A DNA stretch of 64,000 nt from Neodontobutis hainanensis (GCA_024349245.1 JALDNG010000022.1:13642001-13706000); one strand, 5' to 3'; positions 15,601 to 29,840 are shown, numbered from the stretch's first letter. Notes: a model not told the origin generated them from the sequence alone. Translations and numbers: made by a program.

Positions 15601-17214
15601 AATCAAATGTTGTGGTCTCAAGAGATTTGGAGATAGACATTTTGTGACTTCCTTATTTGACTTTTGACCTACTGTCAAATGAGAAAATCCATATCAATTA
15701 CATTAGGCTGTTGTATAGTTCATCTAATGGTATGGGACGGGTTTAGCCAAGTCTATACTAACAGTGCCTTCACTAAATAAACAAAGCATTAAAACCAGCC
15801 ATCTTCAGTCTGTGCAAATGAGTGACACTTTCTTATCCATCTCCTCAGGCCTGTTCCAATGGTATCTGATCTTCAAAGTACAGAGCCATTTCAGATCCTG
15901 CTTAACATCTGTCACATCTGAGCAGATTAGTGCATAATGTAGCATGAATCCGTGTGAAATCACGACATTGTAAGTTGATATAGATATTACATCCACCTAG
16001 TCTGCTTCCCTTTGGGGTTTTATGTTATCCTTGACTTAAGATGAGGATTCCTCAGGCAATTCTGGAATTGACAGGGTTCGTAAAGCGCTATGGGGCAAAG
16101 CGGAGCACCCAGGCTTCATGCTTGATAGTGTTAGTTAGCCGCTGTTACAGTGCGTGCGTGTGTGTGTAAAGGGATGTTCTCAACTCTGGACTTGTCGTTG
16201 CATGGATTTTTTTTCTCTCTGTCACACAGCTTCTATTTTAGATTTACAGTTACTTTTCGACTTGGGCCGAATGCATGTTGTTATGATACTGTACAGTTCT
16301 GTCATGGGCCACGAGTGAAAAAAGTAAAAGATTTACAACGCAAATGTATGTAGATTACAATTTTGCATGATAGTAGCATTAAATTATTTTTGGAAATGTG
16401 CAAGGTGGATTTCCAGTTTACAATATTGTCCACTGCCAAACCACAGTAACAAGATAATTAATGCAAAAATGATAATAATGTTATAGCTGGTTGCTGTATA
16501 TGTGCAATAGACTGAAAATACTGTCTCAGCATACACTTTCTGAAACTGTGCTTGCCATGAATATGCATTGGAAATGTAATGCATTAATGACAACCCACAA
16601 TGCTTTGTTTGTTGTCTGTTCTGCTGGTGTACAAATGGAGAAGCCAGCCCCATGAGGATCCCACACGAGTTGGATAACAGTGATTAGGACATGATATGTC
16701 TGCATTAATTAAACTGAAAACAGTGCTGCACATACAGCAGGCATTTAAAGGCTTACCACTTTTAAGCGCTGCAGAGGGATCAGAAAAGATGCGGGTCACA
16801 GTGCCACTCCTCCTCTTCCTGTGGTAAGATTCCTTTTTCCTTGCCCCAATTACCCAACTGTGGCCTGCCATAGTGACTTGTCACCAAGCTATAGAGAGGC
16901 AGGCTGTGTGGAGCTTGACAGTAGAAGCTGAGAAAAGAGTGTGATGAGGTGTAAATGATCTCTATCTTAACGCCATGTTGCTTGTTCCTCCTACCTGAGC
17001 AAGATGCATGTACATCGGGTCACATTATATATTCGCTGTAAGGGCCCCTGCAAGTGCTCCTTCAGATGTGTACAGATGTGGCATTTGTTGAATTGTGGGA
17101 GCTCGCATTGAGGCCTGCATAGATTTAAGTTCTCCTTCTCTGCCCTTATGGGATCTCCACTCCAGCCACAATCCACCACTAGTGTATACCCATCAACATT
17201 CCCCTTTTATATCA
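12659..17214. other. Noncoding, intron-like DNA
   Basis: No supported gene. A GC-richer patch around 14980-15060 and open frames at 13588-13842 and 14530-14916 have no recognisable domain. A short signal-peptide-like start followed by a consensus splice donor occurs at 16789-16823 and is discussed as a finding only. Confidence 0.45.
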
Positions 17215-17286
17215 GAGGACCTCCTCAAAAACAAGATGATTCATCTCAAGGGATTAATCCTCATGAAAAATGTGAATAAATAAATA
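17215..17286 (+). mobile_element. Isolated SINE/LINE 3' tail fragment
   Basis: Begins GAGGACCTCCTCAAAAACAA and contains a hairpin-like GATGATTCATCTC segment, then TGTGAATAAATAAATA. It matches the tail of the SINE at 6213-6298 closely over about 72 bases, with only small differences, but no tRNA-like head or body precedes it. It is either a strongly 5'-truncated LINE or a truncated SINE; an L2-like fish LINE tail is a possible source (inference). Confidence 0.7.
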
Positions 17287-18478
17287 CATAAATATCTTTT
17301 TGTTATATGTTAAAATACGGAAGAATTCAGTTGCCAATTATAGTTCTTAAATTTACACTTGGATTGTCTTATTTTTACTTTGTGTCATCTAGTCAGAAAA
17401 GGCTGACAAGTCTGTAACTGTGTCACTCAAGCATCTGTTTAAAGGTTTACCTTTTCATTTTATTTATAAATACAATCGACTTTAGTGAACTAAAACCATA
17501 ATTGTGACTCCTGTTGCTATTAGATCTTAATACAATTCTTTTTTTCTAGAGCTAATTGTGCCCTTAGGTGTCTCTTGAGAGTTTTATAATCTCATATATA
17601 TCCACATACACTGTAAAAATGTATTCTTTCATGGTGCTAAGTATTATTGCAAAGTTGTACTGTATATGGAGTTTTTTTCCTTTTCTTATACATTTCTAGG
17701 TTAATTGAACTGACAACTTATAACAATATAAACTCTGTTAACGGCTGTTCATTTGTGTCGTGCAATAACAGTAAAAGTAGTAGAGACTAGATTGTATCTC
17801 ATGATGTGTCTCACTGCGTACAGTATTGATTCTATACTATATAGAGCCTTGCATCAAAAGTGTTGTGTAGAAGAAGTTCAACGGGTTTACAGCATTGTAA
17901 TTGTTCAGTGCACAGCCAAGTTGTGCTATAAGTGGTATTATAGTATAAAAAGATTATTTCAGCAGCTATAAAAGGGCTCTGCTTGCCAAGTTATGTCTAT
18001 ACTTTCCTCTGGTAGACTGATCATTTAGGGAGGAGTATTTGAGTGTTTATAGATGTGACCAGAGTGCTCCTGGCCCTTCTAATAGCAGCACTGATTAGGT
18101 GTGTGCACATTACCACCTGGGAAGAATAGCTCTTTAGAAACGCGTTAAAAAGAGCGGTCACTGTGAGATGGAGCTGGATGTGATGTCATGGTAATAATGA
18201 TGAATGATGCACCTGAACTAGGCTTTCTCACAGTGCTGGATGTTTCAAAAACAAGGATGCCACTTAGGCCATGCTATCTAATGTGATGATATTCAAGGTG
18301 TCAGTCTGCACTCATCCATGCATGGTTTCATTTATTTGCTCAACAGCTGCATTAAAACATTAACATATTCTCTCACTGTGTGGCCATGGGGAAGAGGCTT
18401 TAGTGGTTGTCTAGACACAGGGATGCCAAAAAGTGTTAGTTCCATGGAAACGACCGAACAACAAAGCCTTGCCAGACA
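17287..18478. other. Noncoding, intron-like DNA
   Basis: AT-rich sequence without a supported gene or recognised repeat. Confidence 0.5.
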
Positions 18479-18547
18479 CAAAGCACTTGAATAATGAGCA
18501 TTAGCGATGTTGGACTTTGCTAATACTCATTATCCAAGTGTCTTTTG
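18479..18547 (-). ncRNA. Candidate microRNA-like hairpin
   Basis: Arms 18480-18507 and 18517-18545 pair around a 9-base loop. On the + strand there are about 26 pairs with two mismatches (18490/18534 A-C, 18499/18525 C-A) and a one-base bulge. On the - strand both mismatches become G-U wobbles, giving 22 consecutive pairs (18484-18505 with 18519-18540). The size suits a pre-microRNA. I recognise no known microRNA seed. Alternatives are a tiny degraded hairpin transposon or chance. Expression is unknown. Confidence 0.4.
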
Positions 18548-21374
18548 CAAATAAAATCAAAGTGTCGTCATTTCAAATAAATCAAGTGTTTTTGCTTGAT
18601 TTGTGTGCTGTTACAACCCGGCTTCTGCAGTCTGCCGTCCCGTTGAAGATAAGCAGGTGTGGAAAATGGATGGAATGTAGCTGTTTACTACTTATTCATG
18701 TTGACTTGTAACTAAGTCTCTTTCACATGATGCCTCAAAGGCCCTGTGATCAGAAAGTGTATGTTTCGTAAATCGCAGACTGGTGTTGAGCCAACTGGCT
18801 TTTAAATGTAAACAGCTTTTTAAAATGGTATTTAAATGGCTGCCATGCATAAATTTCTTAAGGTGATTAGGTTTCAATTTACTTCCTTTTTATATCTTTA
18901 AATGTGGCTTATGAAATATTATGACGTTAGTTGACACTTGCAAGCAAATTTTTTTCTGGTATAACTCCAACTACACCGGTGTAATGTTTTTGCTCTTTAA
19001 TACTGCATATAGACAAATCAGAAGTTATCGCCAAGGTTTCTGCCATCCATTGGGATATGATATTTGCATATGACCCGTGATGACACCATGAAACCTTTTG
19101 TGCTCTTTGATGTGCTAATGTGGTTCAAATGCTACACACCATTTCTGGGGAGCCAAGTGAACTGACATCCCAACCCCTCGCCGTTTGGGCTGTCAGGGAT
19201 TTTTCTGCTTGAGTGGGAGTTGATGAAATTATCATTCCTGCCTCCACCCACATACACCTCAACCTGCTCCCCTTTTCTGGTGACAGTGTTGACTCATGGC
19301 TTTCCTGCTTCATTACTCTTTTAGTGATGGCAGCTTTTTTGGGGGACTGCACTATTTCAGGCTCAATTTTTAATCCACCCTTGGTTTCAAACTGAATTTT
19401 GAATACTCATCTTACCTTGTTCATGAGTCACATTTCCATACCTATAGATGTTGTGGCTTCTTGTCTGTTCCTCGAAAAGTCAGAGCGACAGTTTTTTTTT
19501 TTGAGGACATACTTTTATCTGCTTTGAATAGAAAACCCTTCTAGTCGGTGGCTTTTCCCAGGCCTTACAACATGAGGATTTGTAAACAGCGCAAGAGGAG
19601 CTGGAGTGGTGGGTAGTCCTGCTGGTCAATGGGCACGCCACAATGACTCTGGCTTGCACAACGCTGTAGAGCTCCTTTCTAAGCTCTCTGAATGTCCTCC
19701 TTGCATATTTGGGCTCTCTTCTTCCTACTCCCTCTCAGTCTTCTTTTCATGAACCCTTATAAATTCAATGACCCCAATACCATTTGGCCAAGGCTAAAGG
19801 GCGAAATGAATGGCAGCAAATAAAACCTTGCTGGCTCTGAAAACGTGCACACTGTTGCACACAGTACGAAGAAGTGGACAATACTGTTTTACAGTTCCCA
19901 GCACACCTGTGGTCTTCCTCCAAAAGGCTGTTTGTGTGGACTTTTGCTGACGCATGACATGACTGGGTTTGTCACATGTCTGTGTAAACGGATGTGACCA
20001 TTGGATTTTGTTTAATGTTTATTGTGGGCAGTGATAAGATTACTAAGAAATATAGCAAATCTTGATTTTAAAATCAAAATCACTCTGTTAAGTTGCAAAA
20101 TACTTAGACAAAGTAGTTTGGTATAACCTTTTTAATGGAAAACTGATGAAGGAGAATGGCAGAATGTGTAATAACGAGCACATTGAAAGAGATTATGAAA
20201 AGGGAGATTCATAGTTTGATGTTTAGCTGCTTTAAAGCACCTTAACATGCAGTTATGACGCAATAGTAAGACATAGACACACATACTTTGAGCTGCAGTA
20301 ATAAAATCCTTCACTGTCAGAAGGGCTTAAACTGTTTTCAGATGGTTTCCTATTATATTTCTCTTTTAATAAAAACAGGATTAATGATTCCCAGTCGAAG
20401 ACACTATGATATAGAGGCACAGCGCTGACAGAGAGTAACATATGGGCTGATCCCTGTGACTCTTCACCTCAGTGGAATAAGCCTTTAGAACAAGACAAAA
20501 GCTCCTCTGTATTGATTAGTCCATTTGGAATCTGTCACAGTCTGTTTAAGTTAAGAGTTTTCAGCTTTAGACCAAATCACAATTTAAGGTATTTCATGGT
20601 CACCAATATTATCCAGTGGTATGCCATGGTGAAAAGGATGTGTTAAATGTAGCTGGAAACAAAATCATTGTTGGAAAATATGGAACTGTGATGGGTTTTT
20701 GGCTAACAAAGTCTACCAAAGTCAGATTTGGACTGAAATGAATGTGTGAGATGAGGGATAGCAGCTGTAACATCATTTATCGTCCAGTCACGTCACTATA
20801 GTGCAACATGATTTGAGTCCTATCTCAAGTATCAGTGATGTACATCATCTTTAAAATTGTTTCAGGATTTCAGCTAAGACTTTTTCTCTTTTACATATAA
20901 TAATTTCATGCTTTCACTCAAAAAAGCCCATATCAGCCCATCATACATATGCATTATTCATCTCTACTATACACAGCGGTTATAACATTCATTGTAATAC
21001 CAACTCCAGGTAAATGCATTATTGATGATATTTAATGATGTTGAATTAGCATAAGGAAAAAGCTTGTGCCATGCCTTCAGCACTCTTTCTTGCATAACAT
21101 TGGCATATTTCGGCAGCCGCCCTCTGTGTAGTAATGAGGAGTGCGTTTATGCACATTCATTTCCACTAGAGTAAAGTAAAGTGCCTTTAGGCAGAAGCAG
21201 TGCACTGAGGGATGTGTGTGTATATAAGTGTGCATGTATGTTTTAAAACTACATTAAACATTCTCTGAACACAGAAATAGTTTGTGTAAATGATCTGATG
21301 ATTTTCTATTCTCCTTACAGCATTGTCTTGTCTTGTCCACTGCATTCATTGGTTCACCTTTTAAGTGGTGTCCC
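18548..21374. other. Noncoding, intron-like DNA
   Basis: No supported gene, RNA gene or recognised repeat. Open frames are short and without domains. Confidence 0.5.
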
Positions 21375-21438
21375 AGCTGTAACACTGGAAGCTTAATGTT
21401 AGTCGCTTTTTTGAAGCATCTGCTAAATGACTAAATGT
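21375..21438 (+). mobile_element. SINE 3' end remnant
   Basis: The segment AGCTGTAACACTGGAAGCTT then TTAGTCGCTTTTTTGAAGCA and CTGCTAAATGACTAAATGT matches the 3' part of the SINE family at 37183-37622 (CTGTAACACTGG, GTAAGTCGCTTTGGATA, AATAAATGTAAATG). Only the last 65 or so bases survive, and they are diverged, so it is an old copy. Confidence 0.65.
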
Positions 21439-24400
21439 TGTGAAATTCATACAAGTTTTGACCAATTAGACCTGGGTTGATTTCAAACCAGTATCACAAA
21501 CATTTTATCTCAAATGCTATTAATGAGTGAGGCTTTTGCAGTGTGAATCTGCCCAGTTATTAAGGGTTTATATGCGTCTTTGTTTGTGCCTTTTAAGATA
21601 TTTGATTGTAATTATATAGGTGACATTTTTTTCCACTTAAAAATATAATGAGAACATTAAATATTTAGCTAATTAGCTTTATAATAGCTTTACCCTAGTT
21701 TCTTGTTCTTCAGTTGCATGTGTACGTCTGCATTGGAGGCTCCTGTATTTATAGTAACTACCATGTATTTTTGGTGTTTTTTATTTTATTTGTTTATTCC
21801 AGACCTTAGTACAGCAACATCCTAGTCTTTTAAGTGTTTTGTGTTGTTAGCTGTAATCTTGCCAGAGCAATCAGAGGATGCTAGATCTGAGCCATCGTCT
21901 TGTTTGCTTCTCCTCTTGGCGCTGTCTTTTGTTCTTCATTCACAGCTTTGTAGCGGAGGAAGGGAGACCGTGAGTGTACAGTAAAAGATGTGGCAGAAGG
22001 GAAATGAGGATATGTTATCACCTGCTGATCTTGATATGATACAAATTGGTTTTGCGAGGATAGCTGCAATACACCACCTGTCTGTTCCTTCCCCTTGGCA
22101 CCTTGTGATCAGTTTCTTTGTGTATTGTATCTCCGATCATCTCCATTCCCTGCTTGTCCATTCACTAATCTTATTCTGTTTCCTCTGAGATGTCTCTATG
22201 CATCATCTGTTTTTGGGGCAAATAACGTTTCTTACTTGGACCAAGTCAAGACAACGACTGAAGCTGGGCTCCCATGAGGAATGCACATAGAAACATTTAG
22301 CTGCTTAGTGTTGTTGATGTTGATGCATTGTCTCGTTTTGTCAGAGCTATTGTTGGTTGATGGTTGGTTCTTTTTAAAAAGCATATTGTGATACATTGTT
22401 TTTATTCTTTTTAAAGACTATTGACAATACAGAAGATTTAAAGGCTTATATTTTACTTGTATTTTACTTACAACTTGCAGCTGACATTGATTAATTAATG
22501 TACAATAACAAGAGAATACGTTTAAATTACCTGTAAGCATGAACATGTGTTGACTTTCTCTGCTTGTATGTGCTGTAGGAAGACGCACACATATGCTCTG
22601 ACACTGATCTCTGCTGATGGGCACCACAATGCCAAGGCAAGGTCATAGCAGTTCTCTCTCGTAGTCATCCTCCTGGACATGTGGAGTTCAAAGGCTTTTC
22701 TAAATCTTGTCTTTCTCTGTTCAGCTGGTTCACTTCAGTAGTGAAATTGTATTGTGAGACTGGTCTGTTTGATTAAATGCTGACTAGATGTTTTGTCAGA
22801 AACCAGGCTAATGACTAAGCTCACAGTTTAGTTGTGCAGCCAGAATGAAGATATAGTAAGTCTTTCTGAATCTATTCCAGGTTGTTTTTATTAAGCTGGA
22901 TGACAGTACCAATGACTGCTGCTTGTCCTGGGGGACCTAGTGGCCTACTAACAGTGGCTTACACCCACACTCATCTGGTTTCTCTCTGTTTTTGTGAGGA
23001 CCTTTCATTTACATTAGGCATTCTCTAACCTGAACCCTGACAACTGAATACATTTGAAATGTGTAAGGGCTGAGATGTCATTAAGAGATAATAGGGCTAA
23101 TCTTATTTTTTCCAATGAAAGAATAAGTTTGGTATCTCTCATCCTCACATCCTGCCTTTGAATGGCCAAAGGACCAAACCAAACCCAAGCTTTAGCCTTA
23201 ATTATATAAGGTCCAGCTAACTGTGACACAAAACTCAGGTTAATGTTCAGTAGCCCTCTTACTGCTCGCCCTTCCAAAGAGGCTTTAACTTTATTTTTAT
23301 TGTATTTTTCGTATATGTTTTACACAACAATGTTTTTGTATACGTCTTGGACAGTTTGTTGTCATTGAGGTGCATTTGAATCAGCTCTGTGAAGTTCTGC
23401 TGTGTACACTAATGTCTTTCTCTATCATGCATGTCACTACAAGATGTGACACATGGCCGACATGTTCTCAAAACCATAGCAAGCGATGTTAATTCTTTCA
23501 TTTTTTTTGTATCTTTCATTTATACAAAAGGATCCAGTTATAAAGTGAGTGCTGTCAGGCTCAAGAACCATCTAAATATCACATTAAAGGTAATAAAAGG
23601 GGGTTTATTCCATAATGTACCATGTCACAGGAATTGAAAAGAAATTTGCATTACACATCTAATCTTTTCCCTTCTGAAATAATTGGACTTCCAGCTCAAC
23701 ATCATCCTATCAGTGATGCAGAGATTAATATTCAGTGAATGGGCTTCAAATGGGGAATTGAAAGAACTCCAGCAATCTTAATAACAAAGAATGTATGCAA
23801 AAGAGACATTTTTGCCACACAGACCTTTTTTTTAAGACCGTCAAAAGTGTTTTTTATTCACTGCCTAGTGTTGTGTTCTTCTAGGTGCATTTTTCTTTTT
23901 TTTTTGACGTATATTTAAAATGTTATTTTTGCCATTTAGTGAAATTAACCCATATTAAATTGTGCCTGTAATTAGAAAGCATATGGGATTTGTAAATAAC
24001 TTGAACACAAACAAATTTCTAATATGCTTTAACTATTTGGATGACAATATATTGGACAAATTCTGATCTTTTTGTTGCAAACTCATAAAATGAGATTCAG
24101 CATAGCAACTGATTTTTTTTTTTGTTGTCAATCATAATTTCTGCATTTTGTATTTGACATTGGACAAGTGGCAGTCAATGTTTGAATGCAGTTTCTCTGC
24201 AGTTTAAGATCTGCACTTACAGTATATGTGCAGTTAAACTGTAATGACAGTATTTAATGGGATTAAACAATCCTTTTAGATCACTGTGATCTCTTGCTTA
24301 AATGGTGGTACTCATCAGGCTGCAGCTTATTAACTGAGATGTGGAATGAACACAGCAGAGGAGCAGGGGGTAAAGGGCCCCAGACTCACACAGAGTATGC

Positions 24401-27400
24401 AGTGCAGAGGAAGGAGGAACTGTTAAGGTGGGCTTCTATCCTTTCCTAATCTATCCTGGCTCAATGCTGGCAAGAACAGAAGGAATTACACATTAGCAGC
24501 CACACACACATAGACATGCACCTTAATAACCCTTCTTCTCTGTAAATCTGCTCACACACAGAGATTGGGCTCCTGAGTCCAGTTCCTGGCTTGGGCCACG
24601 GTGCAAATTGAAGCCTTCAGGAATTCTTTTGTAACCATCCCAAATTACTTAGGCACAAAGTGTGTATTTGTGGGGTTTGTGCAGAATAAAGACATGGCAC
24701 ATTAACTCAGCTGCTGAAGTGGACTTTTAATACTCAGCGCATATGGCAATGTTTGACTCTCACACTAATTTAGCCCACTTCATCCTATTGTTCAAGTTTA
24801 GCAAGACAAATTAAATGCATAGATTTAATATATACCTCAAGTGGTACAAAGTAGGCTTAAGACTCGCAGCAGGGAGGATGTGACATTGCGATGTCATGCT
24901 GTGAGATTTAAATCTGTCTCATTCAGTGTTTCTACGTTTTAGTCCGCTATCAGGACACTTCTTTCAAATGATTTCTCTGTCGGTGAGCTGACTCTAATCT
25001 CACTCCACAGGCGGACAAAGCACGCAGAACAACCAAGGACGGGGCACTTAACAGCAGCTATTAAATGACAACAGAGTAAGAGTATTACGGCAGAGTATAA
25101 CATCTGCTGGATGTCCCAGTGCCTGGGCTGGTTAAGGCACATACTGTGTGCTAATTATAACATGGATTTAAATGATAATAAGATCTGCCTCAAGAGCCTG
25201 ACCTGGGAATGCCAGTGTCTGCAAACCTCACACTGCTTCAAGTGGACAGTGTCTTCATTTTTTATAAAATAACCAGAGTATAACTAAGTTTGGAGAAAGT
25301 AGAAAAACTCTTTGGTTGTTCTTGATTTAAACTGTATATGCAGTGTTAATTACAATAGGCTTCCAGTACAAACTATGCAGAGCACACAGATTTTGCATAG
25401 TCATTAAAATTTATTTGGATTTTCACTTTTATCTTTTTGATATTTATGATGTATTAGCCAAACCCTTTCACTTTGTAAAGTAAAACAGGTCTTGTATCTC
25501 TGAGGTTGGTTGTATGTCTATGCAGTTGTGTTTCTTTTAACTTGACTCCACCAGGCATTTGTGTAAAATAGAAGAAGAATTAGCTAGCCAGGGTAAATCA
25601 AGATAGCAACATGATTAAAAATAGTTGTTGGTACAAAAACAAAATCGATAAACTAGTGCCAGGTTTTAGAAAAGTGTTTAGTCTACATCTAAGGCGTAGT
25701 AAGCGCTTGTCAGATAAAAGGGAAATAAAACGGATACACTTGGCCCTTGTAGAGCTGGATTGAGTGGAAAGAACTACTGTCTCTCAGGTTGAGTGAGCCG
25801 ATCTCAACCCATGTGGACATACGAGGTTTTGATGCAGGAAAGCTGGTTGCATCGCACTTTCAATCAATAAGCCATTAGCAACCAGAGAAGCACATACTGT
25901 CAACGTTTGTCCCTGAGCCCTCACCCCTGGCCATCAGGATTTCATTTAGTAACAGTCTAATGCTTTGTGTAGATGCGCCCTGGACCCAGACAGGTTTGAA
26001 CTTAGCACCAGAGCCCCCTTAGAGCCCTGTTTGGGATGTGCCTTCACCGATGTGCTTGTGCAAACATGCCAGTGAATCGTGAAATGAGATTTTGCTGCTA
26101 TCATTACGGGGCCAAGAAAGAAAGCCACATCTCACTCTGAATGAATGCCTCACTGCTCTTCCCCCCTTTGCTTCTCCTGAGCTCAGGCATGTCCTACCGT
26201 CACGAAGACCGATCAATATAGCTGAGCTCCGTAAGCTTCTTGCAGCCGATATAGGAAGTACTGTACGCTGTAATGAGATGGGGATATTAAGCAGTTAAAG
26301 AGGATGGGTTTAGCTAAACATGGGAAGGACGTGATAGACATTGTAATACATGCTTTGTTTGCTTAGGTTTTACAACTAAAGTCTTTGATCTTCTTAAAGG
26401 TCTGGGAGGCAGAATGAAGGTGCCCCTTATTAAAATCCCATCTTAAATACTAAATGCATATATCTTTTCTTTGAAGCACACTAGATAATACAACATACAT
26501 GCTTTTCTTTTTGGTTAAGGCCATTGTTTACTTGAAATTGACATTAATTATTCTGTTGGATCCTCGCATAAAACTTTAAAATACGCTGTTTGACTCTGAC
26601 TAGAGTTGCTTTTGAAGCCAAATCTCAATCAATTGGACATCACATCAGAGCAATGCCACAATTCTTTGAATGCATCACCCTCACCTCGCTTGTCGTTTTG
26701 AAGAGGATGAAAGTGCATGAAATAGAAATAAATTTTGGATAATTTTGCCGTGTTCCTCATACACTATATAGTATTTGCCAAAGGGCATGTTTTGACATCA
26801 AAGGCCCAGCTGTCAGCCTTGAAGGGCTTATAGTGATGGCAGATGACTATAAATTGAATGACTTCCAAGACTTGATCAAAGATCGACTGCAATATTGACA
26901 GACACGTTGGCACTTTTTTTTGACTTACCAAGGTCTAAAAAGTCAACACAGTCTGCTTGTTAGAGTGACGCTGTCCAAGTTGTTTTTAAGCTGCAACCAT
27001 CAATTATGTTTTTGGTATAAATGCAAAAAGTAACAAAAGTCTGTTAAGCCAAATGCCTTATTTCAAATAAAAATGTTTTCTGTCAAATGTTGTATTCTCA
27101 TTTACAGTTTGATATTATATTCACATGTACTGTACATATAATTATCATCAAAAATACATTATTTCACAGAATATACACTGTCTTGGCTTCTGTGGAAGGT
27201 CTCCATTGTCCATGTGGTGCCGGAAAGCTCTGCTTCGGCAGAACAACCCTGGAAAGACCTGCTATGGTTCCCTTTGGCCTGGACCTGAACACTCTGGGCT
27301 CTCCGTCTTTTTGCCTCCGGTTGTTCAAAGATGGTGGAGCAGTTTGCCTATTTACCGCTCCAGCAACAGCTCCAAGGCTTGTTGGATAGTGCCTATTGGA

Positions 27401-29840
27401 AGTTTTTAACAGGCTTGAATCTTCATTACTTTCAAATAATTATATAAATAATTTCCAGAAACACAAATCTAATTCAAGCTTTTTTTCATAGTTTAATCTT
27501 AAAATCCGTTTAAAATATTTGTTAATTTCCCATTAATGTCTACAGTCCGTTAGAGAGCTAAGCAAAGTTGTATTCTTTTATGCCCCCAAAGGGAAATAAA
27601 ATGTTTTATACCCAGGTATACACAGGTTGAAAGCTCAGTATTTATTTTTCTCTTTCTGCAGCACCGTTCAAATTTTCCACCAGGTTTGACTGACGTGAAG
27701 AAAATTAAATTGTATACCATGTTTAATCTGGAATCTCAGTGACGGCTAAGCAATAAGCTGTGTGTGATAAAGTATTCATTCAAGAGTCATTTTACATTAA
27801 CTTCCTAAAGGTCACCTTCATAAAACTAAGAGTAAAAGCATCTATGTGGAAGTATGTCAATTTCAGTGGACATTGCTGATTGTATTTTAAAGTCCATGTG
27901 ACTCAATATTCCATATCCTGATCTGTAACAAAATCTCATGTTACATCTGTGAGTTGATCAAATGATGAGCCTCAGAAAAAGCCATCAAAATATTGTGGCC
28001 TGTAGTCGACACTTTGACAGGTGTTTAACTCACTCTTTCCCAGGGCATCTTGACGGGAAACGCTCTTCTTTGCCTGAGTTCATTTTGATGGAACCAACTG
28101 GAAAGCATTTTCTTGTCTTTGTAGCAGTGTGTTAGAGTTATGTATGTGTCCACCTTTAAGGAATTGCTGACAGTATGGAACATGTACCATAAACAAAAGA
28201 AAAAAAAACATATGTACCAACTAGGTTTTATGTAATAAGGAAACCTTACTGTGGTACTTGCAATCTCTTGTTCAACCATTTTTATTCAGAATGTGGACAA
28301 AAAGCACCAATTTATTTTACCCTTTGGTCAACAGGATGGTTCTCAATGTGTCCTTTTCAATAAGCAGCTTTCTTTTGAGATTCATTCGGGATCAATGAGA
28401 CAATGTGTCTTGAGTGTTGTATAAGAACAGAGCTTATTGAACATATGCATTGCCCCAAGAAGAACCTGGGGTCATATACAGTATACCTGTCACTTCAGTC
28501 ATTTCCCACTTACTTTTAGTAGATGGTTAATAAAAATAAGTCTTCTTTAGTCTTCAGACATTTAATCCTTTGAAAGAAACCATCAGGGTTTTACCCTTGT
28601 AATGTGTTCTGACTGTTTTTGTTCACTATTACTGCCCAGTCGTGGCTTGCCCAGCATTTGAAGTTACATCTCTTATGCCTTGTTTGTGCCTGCCTGCCAT
28701 TTGTGTGTGTATATGCGGAGGTTCTTGGTCTAAATGATGGGGAGTAGGCGTTTTATAAAAGTCCAGAGCCCCTGTAAGGGACACAAGGGGGGACCAACAT
28801 TAATCTCAGAGTTCAAGCCTATAGTTGTCAGCCGAGGCAGAGTAGGAGGGGTAAGGGGGTGAGAGCCTGACTTAAGGCCTTTTAGCCTGAACAATGGCAA
28901 TTCTGTGTTTTGGTAAAAAGCAAGGAGTTCAAAGTTCAACCCTTCACAACCTTTTCTCTCACTTGTCTTTCAAAGTCAGGCTCCTTTTCAAATGCACCAT
29001 GTCCATTCCCAGTATTTTTTACTAAATAGATAATGTAGATAACTTCAACTTGTTTGGAAATTTGCATTTGAATAATATAGCTATGTATAAATCTGTGGGT
29101 AAATTGTATTGAACTCATCATAGCCCACCAGATCCTCTTATCTAACTCTGAGTGATTGTGCCAGTGATATGTGACAAAAGTCCTTGCTTTTATGGTAAGC
29201 ATTTCTTTTATTATTCTATGCTAGTCAATAATTCATAATCCCTTTCTCCTCTCTCATTTAAAATATAATTTCTCGATCGACAAAAGCATTTTCCACTTCA
29301 AAAGAGAATAAATATGTCAGCACAAAAGCAGATTGATTAGATTTGCTGTTTACATCTAACTGGTCTAATTTGGTTGTATTTCTAGCGGGTAATTTGAGAC
29401 TGAATGAGTGACAGTCATAAAGAGAAGAAAAGAGGCAGAGATTACCTCCAAAGTGTCAAAGAGGGATTATTCTCCTAAATCAAAATTCCAGTTCTGTTCC
29501 GCTTTAACTTGGTTAGGAGTTTTCCTGTGGCCACAGACGCCTCTTAGTAATGCAATTAAGACCCATAAGCTTTTCCCAGGAATAAAGGATTGGGAAAGGA
29601 TTGTTTCATGCTTCACTGAAGTTGGGAATGTGCATGTGTGTGCGTGTGCGTGCGTGTGTTCAGAGCCTAGAAAGGATACTAAGATCTCCCCGTATTTCTT
29701 GTATCTAAATGTAAATTTTGTTTAATAGTGAGAATAAAGTTTTTCCCCTGTACATGGCCACAATCCAAATATTTTTTTTACATAATAAAAGATCCTCTTT
29801 ATCAAATGATATCACACACATTTTACAGCATTTGCTCAAA
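21439..29840. other. Noncoding, intron-like DNA
   Basis: A long stretch without a supported gene. A GC-richer patch at about 27200-27410 is open in several frames on both strands but matches no family I recognise. Short T runs occur near 23900 and 24115. No repeat family was identified by eye, although old diverged copies would be missed. Confidence 0.45.
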
